Of a stretch of DNA of 8,728 bases, positions 1 through 5,701 are shown one piece after another. This DNA is from Treponema sp. Lineage in GTDB: Bacteria > Spirochaetota > Spirochaetia > Treponematales > Breznakiellaceae. The position numbers and the translations under genes are program-made. How positions within the stretch are numbered: position 1 is the first letter of the stretch; every line of letters starts with the position of its first letter. The notes under the pieces are model-generated. The model was not told the origin of the DNA and ran no database searches. It saw only the letters and a list, made by a program, of their open reading frames with translations. The stretch is taken from NCBI GenBank assembly GCA_031259345.1, contig JAIRLQ010000124.1, positions 1 to 8,728 on the forward strand, in the 5' to 3' direction.

Positions 1-414
1 TTTTGCCGATTCATCGGAAAGTTCTCCGGTAAGATTGTTGTCAGCGTCTACAATACCTTCAGTACGGCGCAGTTTTTGACGGTACTCCCGAAATTTCAGC
101 CGGTACTGTTTATTCAGAATATCCTCTTTTTGGGCATATTTTCTTTTAAAAACATCTTCCGCCGGCAAAAATTTGTCTTGCAGCGCGGAGAGTTCCTTTT
201 CCGCCGCATAATCAAACAAGGCAAGTTTTTTTTCTATTCTACTATTCAGTCGTTGCCGCCGTATGGGCATATATTGTTCAATCATGCCTGCCCGAATACC
301 CAGTTTTTCCACCCTCGCCTCGTCAAGCTGCCCGATGAGGAAATAATAGTGTTCCCTGAGCCGTTCACTGAAACGTGACCGGCTTGTCCGGGTCGTGTTA
401 TTCGTCTTTGCCAA
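1..414 (-). CDS. Partial protein downstream of livM, probable Liv-type ABC ATPase with charged N-terminal extension
   Basis: This is an open frame of 138 codons running off the left edge. I chose the TTG at 414-412 as start because AGAGGG lies a few bases upstream, no ATG occurs before 285, and a stop sits further upstream in this frame. It overlaps the end of livM by 17 bases, which suggests translational coupling. The visible part is hydrophilic and very rich in Lys, Arg and Glu, with likely helical or coiled-coil stretches (for example FLIGQLDEARVEKLG and YRLKFREYRQKLRRTEG), and ends near VDADNNLTGELSDESAK. No Walker A motif is reached. Its position after livH and livM is where livG normally stands, so a LivG-type ATPase with an unusual N-terminal extension is my best guess. 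That function is inferred from context only. A separate accessory protein is the alternative. Confidence 0.6.
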   Translation of the reverse strand, partial: MAKTNNTTRTSRSRFSERLREHYYFLIGQLDEARVEKLGIRAGMIEQYMPIRRQRLNSRIEKKLALFDYAAEKELSALQDKFLPAEDVFKRKYAQKEDILNKQYRLKFREYRQKLRRTEGIVDADNNLTGELSDESAK

Positions 415-1483
415 AACGGTATTCCCTCTTTTTCTTCCGCCAATTCTGTATACACATCAATAAATTCCCAAACAACTGTATAATGCCGCCTTTGAAGAAC
501 ATAACAACCAGGATAATCAGAGCGCCGGAAATTACGCTCATTACCCATGAATTGTTCCTCAGAAACGTAATATCCTGAAAGAAGAGGGGTGTCAAACCGA
601 AAATAATCAATGCCCCAATCAAGACACCCCATATTGACTTGGCCCCGCCCACAAGGCAGGCCGCGAGAATATTTAGAGAAAACATGATAGTCCATTGTAC
701 CGGATCGGTATATTGTCCATAAATCATGTGAAGAGAACCCGCAATCCCCGCATAGGTGGTGGCCAGAATAAATGCGAGCAACCGGTATTTCAGAAGGCTG
801 ATCCCCATGGACTGGGCAGCGGAAGTGCTATTTTTCATCGCCAGCATCGCCCGCCCTGTGGGGCTGGCGATCAAGTTGCTGGTCAGGAGCATCAGGAGTA
901 CCAAAACAGCTGTAACAATATAATAGAGCATCGAAATATTAGTCTTCAAATTCAGAAGGTTCGGCAGAATCCTGATATACCCCGTCCGCATCCCGTTGGG
1001 GCCACCGGTAAATTCGGCATTCAAAAAAACCTGCCCAAGTACTTCGGACAGTCCCAAGGTAACGATGGCCAAAAAAATCCCTTCGATCCGCAGGGATATG
1101 AAGCCTACCGAAACACCCAGCAATATGGAAACCAGCACAACCGCAATCAGTACTACAAAGTAAGGAAGCTGGGTATAGGCGTTTAATAAAAAACCGGTGA
1201 GATATGCCCCCAGTCCCGCGAAGCCTGCCGTCCCCAAACTTGAAAGCCCCGCATAGCCCAACAGAAAACTAAAACCCAGGGCGGCAATCCCATAAATCGC
1301 CGTCTGCCCCAAGGCCTTGGCAAAGGAATAATTTACAAGGCCAAATCTTTGCAAAACCTGGACGAGGATCATCCCAATCCCGAACAGAATAAAACCAAAA
1401 AAAGGATGCCGGGTAATTCTGTTCCAACCGGTTTTAACGGTATAAACACCTGCAATGCCCTGATTCACATAACTTTGTTTCAT
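398..1483 (-). CDS. livM: Branched-chain amino acid-type ABC transporter permease LivM
   Basis: This is an inner-membrane permease of 361 residues, the usual LivM size, with many hydrophobic segments from about residue 30 to 335. Family hallmarks are visible: GYAGLSSLGTAGFAGLGAY at 77-94, TGGPNGM near 159-165, and the cytoplasmic coupling loop TGRAMLAMKNSTSAAQSMGI at 209-228, which contacts the ATPase. The C-terminus is basic (WRKKKREYRFGKDE). It lies 7 bases downstream of livH, with a modest AAGG-type ribosome site in the gap, and overlaps the next gene. LivH and LivM form the heterodimeric channel of HAAT-family importers. These carry branched-chain amino acids, but in other organisms also amides, urea or aromatic and short organic acids. 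Here the enzymes in the same operon argue for an acid substrate rather than Leu/Ile/Val. No periplasmic binding protein is in the window. Confidence 0.93.
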   Translation of the reverse strand: MKQSYVNQGIAGVYTVKTGWNRITRHPFFGFILFGIGMILVQVLQRFGLVNYSFAKALGQTAIYGIAALGFSFLLGYAGLSSLGTAGFAGLGAYLTGFLLNAYTQLPYFVVLIAVVLVSILLGVSVGFISLRIEGIFLAIVTLGLSEVLGQVFLNAEFTGGPNGMRTGYIRILPNLLNLKTNISMLYYIVTAVLVLLMLLTSNLIASPTGRAMLAMKNSTSAAQSMGISLLKYRLLAFILATTYAGIAGSLHMIYGQYTDPVQWTIMFSLNILAACLVGGAKSIWGVLIGALIIFGLTPLFFQDITFLRNNSWVMSVISGALIILVVMFFKGGIIQLFGNLLMCIQNWRKKKREYRFGKDE

Positions 1484-1490
1484 ATTTGCC

Positions 1491-2375
1491 TTATACCTTT
1501 TTCACAAACCGTTTCCCAAACAAACCGTTGGGCCTGACCAGAATGATCAACATAATCAGGATAAAGGAAATTAATCCGGCCCATTTCGGTGACAATATAG
1601 CAGAATAGTTCAGGAACAACGGAATCAGTACGCATCCAACCATAGGCGCCCAAAAACTGGAGACCCCTCCCAATACACAGGCTAAAAATCCATATATCTG
1701 CACAGTCCCCATCATCCCCGCGTTCAAAGACATGGCGGTAGAAGAAGCGGAAACCGCTACGAAAAGCTCCGCTATTCCCCAGGTCACGCCGGTAATAAGC
1801 TTCGTATTTATCCCCATCATCTGGGCAACCGTTTCATTCGATGCGGTTGCCCGCAGGCCCATTCCCCATTTTGTAAACTTGAGCAGAGCAAATAGAATGC
1901 TCAACCCCGCCACCGCAATAATCACACAGATCAATGCGTGTTCGGTGATGTAGAGTTCCTGACCCAAAAAAGAAAAATCAATATTTTCGTAGGTGAATTT
2001 GGGAATATTCGGCGTCCGGGTAGTAATCGTAACATAGATAACCGGCATGATCGCGTAAAAGATCATCATAAGTCCCATGGTGATCATCTGCCGGCCAGAG
2101 GCGTTTACCTGCCTTCCCTGGCGGATGATCCCCGCGTCGATGAGAAAGCCGAAACAAAAGGCGATCACCGCGCCCAGAACCATGGCAACCCAAAAGGGCA
2201 TACCGTGGTATAAGGTAAAATTCGCCGCAAAAAACGCCGAAAAAGTACCCATCATCCCCTGGGCGAAGTTAGTTGTAATAGAAGTGCGAAAGATCAATAC
2301 AATACCGATAGTCGCCATGGAGTAGAGCGCGATGTTTTGTAAACTATTAATGAATGTCTGTAAAAATACCTGCAT
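1491..2375 (-). CDS. livH: Branched-chain amino acid-type ABC transporter permease LivH
   Basis: This is a 294-residue polytopic membrane protein, a normal length for LivH. Recognisable family segments are ALYSMATIGIVLIFRTSITTNFAQGMMG near residues 16-43, the coupling loop TKWGMGLRATASNETVAQMMGI at 168-189, and the C-terminal ILVRPNGLFGKR at 278-289. It partners LivM to form the translocation pore of a HAAT-family ABC importer. The ATG at 2375 lies 6 bases after the stop of the ketoacyl synthase-like gene. The Shine-Dalgarno sequence is weak (GGGGTTAAG overlapping the upstream stop), so coupled translation is likely. The substrate cannot be read from the permease. Its position inside a run of CoA-ester enzymes suggests an organic acid. 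Confidence 0.93.
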   Translation of the reverse strand: MQVFLQTFINSLQNIALYSMATIGIVLIFRTSITTNFAQGMMGTFSAFFAANFTLYHGMPFWVAMVLGAVIAFCFGFLIDAGIIRQGRQVNASGRQMITMGLMMIFYAIMPVIYVTITTRTPNIPKFTYENIDFSFLGQELYITEHALICVIIAVAGLSILFALLKFTKWGMGLRATASNETVAQMMGINTKLITGVTWGIAELFVAVSASSTAMSLNAGMMGTVQIYGFLACVLGGVSSFWAPMVGCVLIPLFLNYSAILSPKWAGLISFILIMLIILVRPNGLFGKRFVKKV

Positions 2376-2381
2376 TCAGTC

Positions 2382-3395
2382 TTAACCCCAATGGATCAAA
2401 TTTGCGGCCCAGACATACCCGATACCGGCCGCCAGGGTAACTACATTAGTACCAGCCTTAATCTTTCCGCTCTGTACTCCCAGGTGTATCGAAAGGATCT
2501 GATCAATCTGTCCAAGATGACCGTACTGATCCAGATAGATAGACTGATCTTCCCGAAGGCCCAGATCCTTCAACAGCGCGAGATGCGCGGATTTTTTGAA
2601 GTGCAGTATGGCAAGGTACCCTATATCGGAGCGGGTTTTATTACCCTTCCGCAGGCTTTCGTCTATGCACGTGTACCAGTTCTTCATGCTTACCTCATTC
2701 AGCCGGTCCTTCATTTTTCTGGCGTCAAACAGTTTGAGCGACCGGTATCCCGCTTCAATAGTGTCACGGGTAAAGGGTTCGTTGATCCCGCCGATCTTCA
2801 CCCCCGCCGTCCTGGAGAGAGAGCCATCGGCGATAATGTGCGACCCCAAAACAATATTTTTGCTATAATTTTTCTTGAGGATCATCGCCCCGGCACCGGC
2901 GGCAAGATCAAACATCATGGACATATCTTTGTCGGTGTAATCCACAAAGTCCCCGTTGCGGTATCCTCCGGCTACCATAACCGTATTAATTGCGGGATCC
3001 GCAGAGATCATGTCTACCGCAATCTTAATCGCCGACACGCAGGTGCAGCACCGGTTCTGGACGTCAATGCCCCAGGCGTTTGCCGCCCCTATCTTGTCTT
3101 GGATATAGAGGGCTGAAGTGGTGAGCGGATACTCCTTCCATTCTTCCCCGATACAGAGGATCAGATCTATTTCTTTGGGATCCACGCCGGTGTTTTCAAG
3201 GCAGTCCAGCGCGGCGCGGACGCCCATTTCCTGAGTCCCATCGCCGGGTCCGGGAATCGGCTTGCTGACGATCCCCAGCTTGTCAATAACCGCCTGCTCG
3301 CTCCACACGCCGCCCGTCGACTCGGAAATCTTCCGGGCTGTCATTCTCGCTTCAGGAATGTAAATTCCTGTTCCAACGATTCCCGCATGCACCAT
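2382..3395 (-). CDS. 3-oxoacyl-ACP synthase III / HMG-CoA synthase-like condensing enzyme
   Basis: This is a 337-residue soluble thiolase-superfamily enzyme of FabH/KASIII type. The start IVGTGIYIPEARMT, the nucleophile region DVQNRCCTCVSAIKIAVDMI (Cys116 aligns with the FabH Cys), LAILHFKKSAH (His265 matches the HQAN His) and the end KIKAGTNVVTLAAGIGYVWAANLIHWG follow the family. The usual third residue, Asn of GNTSAA, is replaced by His293 (YGHLGQID). An EE pair at 84-85 lies 32 residues before Cys116, where HMG-CoA synthases carry their catalytic Glu. A Claisen-type acyl transfer on CoA esters is plausible, but acceptor and donor are unknown. GGAGG lies 4 bases before the ATG, and the gene starts 15 bases after the dehydrogenase stop. 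It could be a divergent FabH, an HMGS-like enzyme, or an acyl-transfer enzyme of unknown specificity. Confidence 0.85.
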   Translation of the reverse strand: MVHAGIVGTGIYIPEARMTARKISESTGGVWSEQAVIDKLGIVSKPIPGPGDGTQEMGVRAALDCLENTGVDPKEIDLILCIGEEWKEYPLTTSALYIQDKIGAANAWGIDVQNRCCTCVSAIKIAVDMISADPAINTVMVAGGYRNGDFVDYTDKDMSMMFDLAAGAGAMILKKNYSKNIVLGSHIIADGSLSRTAGVKIGGINEPFTRDTIEAGYRSLKLFDARKMKDRLNEVSMKNWYTCIDESLRKGNKTRSDIGYLAILHFKKSAHLALLKDLGLREDQSIYLDQYGHLGQIDQILSIHLGVQSGKIKAGTNVVTLAAGIGYVWAANLIHWG

Positions 3396-3410
3396 AAAAA
3401 CCTCCGAAGC

Positions 3411-4130
3411 TTACAGCCTCATGCCGCCGTTGACCGAGAGAACCGTACCGGTTACATAAGACGATTCATCACTCGCAAGGAACAGCGCCGCATGGGCGAT
3501 TTCTTCGGGCTGTCCAAGCCTTCCCAGCATTGTGGCTGCGGCAAATTTATCCAGCAACTCTTGGGGAACCGTCTTCAAAATGTCGGTCATAATGTAGCCG
3601 GGAGCTATCGCGTTGCACCGCACCGGAACCTTTTTCCGGGCGAATTCCTTTGCCCATGTTTTTGACATGCCGATGACGCCGGACTTTGAAGCGGCGTAGT
3701 TGACTTGCCCGATATTTCCGTATTCCCCCACCACACTGGAAATATTGATGATGCTGCCGCCTCCGGTCTCTTCCATATGGGGTCCGACCAGCCGCGTGAG
3801 GTTAAACACCCCTTTTAGGTTCACATCAATAACCGCGTTCCACATTTCATCGGTCATCTTTCTCGTCATGGCATCCCGGGTAATGCCGGCGTTGTTTATT
3901 AGAATATCTATTTTTTTATATTTTTCTACAGCATAATCAAAAAACTTTTTACAAGCTTCCACATCGGTGACATTGATCTTGTAAAATTCCACATTGTCAT
4001 ATACCGTCTGGGGATCGCCCATATCACAGGCGATTGTTTTCGCGCCTTCTTCCGCAAAAAGTTTTGTCATAGCCCCGCCCAAACCACGGGCGCCTCCGGT
4101 TATTACCGCTGTCTTTCCTGCCAACCTCAT
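3411..4130 (-). CDS. fabG: Short-chain dehydrogenase, 3-oxoacyl-ACP / acetoacetyl-CoA reductase type
   Basis: This is a classical SDR of 239 residues. The motifs are complete: TGGARGLG (11-18) for the dinucleotide, NNAG (79-82), catalytic Asn104, Ser132, Tyr145 and Lys149 (NISSVVG then NYAASK), and the C-terminal YVTGTVLSVNGGMRL typical of FabG/PhaB. It should reduce a 3-oxoacyl thioester to the 3-hydroxy form, or run the reverse. Asp36 at the end of the second beta strand (ACDMGD) points to NAD(H), while Arg in the glycine motif is more common in NADP(H) enzymes, so the cofactor is open. I place the start at the ATG at 4130. The in-frame TTG at 4136 is abutted by AAGGAG and cannot use it. 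Downstream of a thiolase it is suited to acetoacetyl-CoA or a similar product. It could equally be a hydroxyacyl-CoA dehydrogenase working in the oxidative direction. Confidence 0.9.
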   Translation of the reverse strand: MRLAGKTAVITGGARGLGGAMTKLFAEEGAKTIACDMGDPQTVYDNVEFYKINVTDVEACKKFFDYAVEKYKKIDILINNAGITRDAMTRKMTDEMWNAVIDVNLKGVFNLTRLVGPHMEETGGGSIINISSVVGEYGNIGQVNYAASKSGVIGMSKTWAKEFARKKVPVRCNAIAPGYIMTDILKTVPQELLDKFAAATMLGRLGQPEEIAHAALFLASDESSYVTGTVLSVNGGMRL

Positions 4131-4136
4131 CTTCAA

Positions 4137-4142
4137 CTCCTT
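4137..4142 (-). promoter_or_regulatory. Ribosome binding site AAGGAG fixing the SDR start
   Basis: AAGGAG is read on the minus strand with 6 bases between it and the ATG at 4130, and none between it and the in-frame TTG at 4136. It therefore selects the ATG as the start of the dehydrogenase gene. Confidence 0.8.
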
Positions 4143-4164
4143 ACTATGCCGCTTGCAACGGCAG

Positions 4165-4194
4165 TCATATTGAACATGAACACAAAATGTTCAT
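4165..4194 (-). CDS. Possible 9-codon leader ORF between thiolase and SDR
   Basis: On the minus strand a perfect AAGGAG (4201-4206 region) stands 5 bases before ATG at 4194-4192, followed by codons for MNILCSCSI and a TGA. The initiation region (AAGGAGTTGTC-ATG) closely resembles that of the dehydrogenase gene (AAGGAGTTGAAG-ATG). The coding part coincides almost exactly with the TGAACA inverted repeat, so translation could affect folding of that hairpin. It could equally be a chance ORF formed over a repeat. No homology can be claimed for nine residues. Confidence 0.2.
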   Translation of the reverse strand: MNILCSCSI

Positions 4195-4195
4195 G
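4171..4195. repeat. Inverted repeat built of TGAACA units in the thiolase-SDR gap
   Basis: The plus strand reads TGAACA twice in tandem (4171-4182), then CAAAA, then TGTTCATG (4188-4195). CATGAACA and TGTTCATG form a perfect 8-bp inverted repeat around a 5-base spacer, and a second register (TGAACAT/ATGTTCA) overlaps it. The same 10-mer, AACATGAACA (4173-4182), recurs at 5474-5483 just upstream of the thiolase start. It could be an operator for a dimeric regulator or an AU-rich mRNA hairpin that sets relative expression of the two genes. The two uses cannot be separated from sequence alone. Confidence 0.5.
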
Positions 4196-4239
4196 ACAAC
4201 TCCTTGTATAACGTCATCAAGAACTCAAAATTAACAATT

Positions 4240-5448
4240 TTAGCGAATATTCCTGATGATGATTGCCGTTCCCATGCCGCCGCCTATGCAGAGGCTTGCC
4301 AGCCCGTATTGGGCGTCCCGCTTCTTTAAAATGTTCAACAACGTAACGGTTATCCGGGCGCCACTTGCTCCCAGGGGATGCCCCAAGGCAATCGCGCCGC
4401 CGTTGACATTGCACCGTCCGAGGATGGATTGCTCGCTTTCCCCATGAAGTCCGGACAACTCCCTGACAACCCCAAGGCTTTGAGCGGCAAAAGCTTCGTT
4501 TAACTCAATATATTCCATGCCGGAAAGATTCATCCCAGCCTTTTTCAGCGCGTCGCCGATGGCGGGTACCGGGCCCAAACCCATAACCTTGGGATCAACG
4601 CCGCCTATGCCGGTGGCGATGATCTCCGCTTGGGGCTTAAAGCCATGTTTTTTCACCGCATCTTCATCGGCAATGATAAAAAAACAGGCTCCGTCATTAA
4701 TGCCGGAAGCGTTGCCGGCGGTGATAGTACCGTTGGGTTTAAACGCGGGGCGCAGTTTCGCAAGCTTTTCCACGTTGGTCGTGCGGTTCGGATACTCGTC
4801 CGTGTCAAAAGCGAAGGTGTTTTTGCCTTCCGTGATTTCCAGCGGGATGATTTCATTCTTGAACTCCCCGGCGTCAACCGCTTTAATAGCCTTATGCTGG
4901 GAATTAAGGGCGAATTCATCTTGGGCTTCCCGGGTGATTCCGTATTTTTCCGCCACATTCTCCGCGGTAATGCCCATATGGCAGTTGTTAAAGGCATCGG
5001 TAAGCCCGTCCTTCACCATATGATCCTCAAGAATAATGTCTCCCATCTTGAATCCCTGCCGTATCTTGGCCGGAGCCAGGAACGGGGCGTTCGACATGCT
5101 TTCAATGCCCCCGGCGATAATGACTTCCGCCTCGCCGCTCCGAATCTCCGAAACCGCATTCAGAATAGCCTTCATGCCGCTGCCGCACAGGATGTTAATG
5201 CTATAGGCCGGCGTTTCCACAGGGATTCCCGCGCCGATTGAGGCTTGCCGGGCGACTCCCATCCCAGCCCCGGCTGAAAGAACATTGCCGGCAATCACTT
5301 CATCCACGATTTTGCCGTCAACTCCATTTCTTTCCAGCAAAGCTTTAATAACCGTGGCGCCAAGCTTCGCCGCCCCCAAAGACTTGAGGCTTCCCAAAAA
5401 AGAACCGATAGGACTTCGCAGCCCATCTACTATGAACACCTTTTTCAT
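4240..5448 (-). CDS. Thiolase, acetyl-CoA C-acetyltransferase type
   Basis: This is a 402-residue biosynthetic-type thiolase (ThlA/AtoB/PhaA group), full length. The catalytic set is visible: Cys88 in NILCGSGMKA, the NEAF motif at 317-320, His357 in GGAIALGHPLGASGARI, and Cys387 in the C-terminal CIGGGMG. It joins two acetyl-CoA to acetoacetyl-CoA or cleaves 3-ketoacyl-CoA in the reverse direction, in the cytoplasm. The start is the ATG at 5448, because GGTGAG (5450-5455) precedes it at good spacing and MKKVFIVDGLRSPIG is the usual N-terminus. An upstream in-frame ATG at 5484 lacks a ribosome site and would add 12 atypical residues. It is the first gene of the operon, directly behind the promoter at 5508-5536. 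Chain-length preference cannot be read from the sequence. A broad 3-ketoacyl-CoA thiolase is the main alternative. Confidence 0.93.
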   Translation of the reverse strand: MKKVFIVDGLRSPIGSFLGSLKSLGAAKLGATVIKALLERNGVDGKIVDEVIAGNVLSAGAGMGVARQASIGAGIPVETPAYSINILCGSGMKAILNAVSEIRSGEAEVIIAGGIESMSNAPFLAPAKIRQGFKMGDIILEDHMVKDGLTDAFNNCHMGITAENVAEKYGITREAQDEFALNSQHKAIKAVDAGEFKNEIIPLEITEGKNTFAFDTDEYPNRTTNVEKLAKLRPAFKPNGTITAGNASGINDGACFFIIADEDAVKKHGFKPQAEIIATGIGGVDPKVMGLGPVPAIGDALKKAGMNLSGMEYIELNEAFAAQSLGVVRELSGLHGESEQSILGRCNVNGGAIALGHPLGASGARITVTLLNILKKRDAQYGLASLCIGGGMGTAIIIRNIR

Positions 5449-5473
5449 ACTCACCATCCATTTCTGTTTCTCT

Positions 5474-5483
5474 AACATGAACA
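5474..5483. promoter_or_regulatory. Copy of AACATGAACA motif in the thiolase leader
   Basis: This 10-mer is identical to the one at 4173-4182 upstream of the dehydrogenase gene. It lies between the predicted transcription start and the thiolase start, where a repressor would block elongation or an RNA feature could act. With two copies, both in leaders of one operon, a shared regulator half-site is plausible but unproven. Confidence 0.3.
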
Positions 5484-5494
5484 TTGCTCATATT

Positions 5495-5509
5495 ATGAAT
5501 ATTATTCAT
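5495..5509. promoter_or_regulatory. Palindrome overlapping the thiolase -10 region (candidate operator)
   Basis: ATGAAT-ATT-ATTCAT is a perfect 6-bp inverted repeat with a 3-base centre. It overlaps the proximal end of the -10 hexamer by two bases and covers the likely transcription start. This is a classic position for a repressor site. The TetR-family regulator at 7262 is the obvious candidate binder, by inference. No copy of this motif was noticed in front of the regulator itself. Confidence 0.45.
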
Positions 5510-5536
5510 CTTACAGCAGGTTTTATATCTTGTCAA
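5508..5536 (-). promoter_or_regulatory. Sigma70-type promoter of the thiolase-SDR-KASIII-liv operon
   Basis: On the minus strand TTGACA (5531-5536) is a perfect -35, followed by 17 bases and TAAGAT (5508-5513) as -10. Just upstream of the -35 is a long A/T-tract region (5537-5569, with runs of A and T of five to eight bases) resembling an UP element. The transcript would start near 5500, leaving a leader of about 50 bases before the thiolase ATG. This is the only strong promoter noticed for the minus-strand block, so it likely drives all the genes down to position 1. Confidence 0.7.
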
Positions 5537-5642
5537 ACTTTTTTTTCATTTTTTTAAAAAATTTTTCGCGCCTCCAGGCGGCTGTCCTTCAGATGAAAAG
5601 CAACCGTGGGAACCGCTTTCATGTGGCGCCGCGGACACCGAG

Positions 5643-5665
5643 ATGTCTCACATAAAAATCTAACC
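5643..5665. repeat. Left terminal inverted repeat of the IS (outer copy)
   Basis: This stretch pairs with the right end at 6976-6997, with one single-base gap and about three to four mismatches over 22-23 positions. The conserved parts are ATG-CTCA and AAAAA(T)CTAACC. Confidence 0.65.
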
Positions 5666-5681
5666 GGAGGGGCCGGCGGAA

Positions 5682-5701
5682 TCTCACGGTAAAATCTAAC
5701 C
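5682..5701. repeat. Second tandem copy of the IS end repeat
   Basis: TCTCACGGTAAAATCTAACC matches the outer copy (5646-5665) in 17 of 20 positions, in the same orientation with a 36-base period. The stop codon of the last transposase frame lies inside it. Paired copies at one end are typical of transposase binding sites. The right end holds at most a degenerate second copy near 6955-6970. Confidence 0.6.

Noticed and set aside
4131..4136. TTG start for the SDR
   Set aside because: AAGGAG directly abuts the TTG, leaving no spacing; the ATG at 4130 is spaced correctly.
4630..5241. 203-codon plus-strand frame inside the thiolase
   Set aside because: It is the antisense shadow of a well-conserved thiolase, with no ribosome site or family features.
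5449..5484. Upstream start extending the thiolase by 12 residues
   Set aside because: The ATG at 5484 has no ribosome site, and the added residues are atypical; GGTGAG supports the ATG at 5448.
5565..5580. CGCCTGGAGGCG hairpin followed by A/T runs as a terminator for the IS transcript
   Set aside because: The stem is only four to five pairs with a tiny loop, and the A run precedes the T run; too weak to call.
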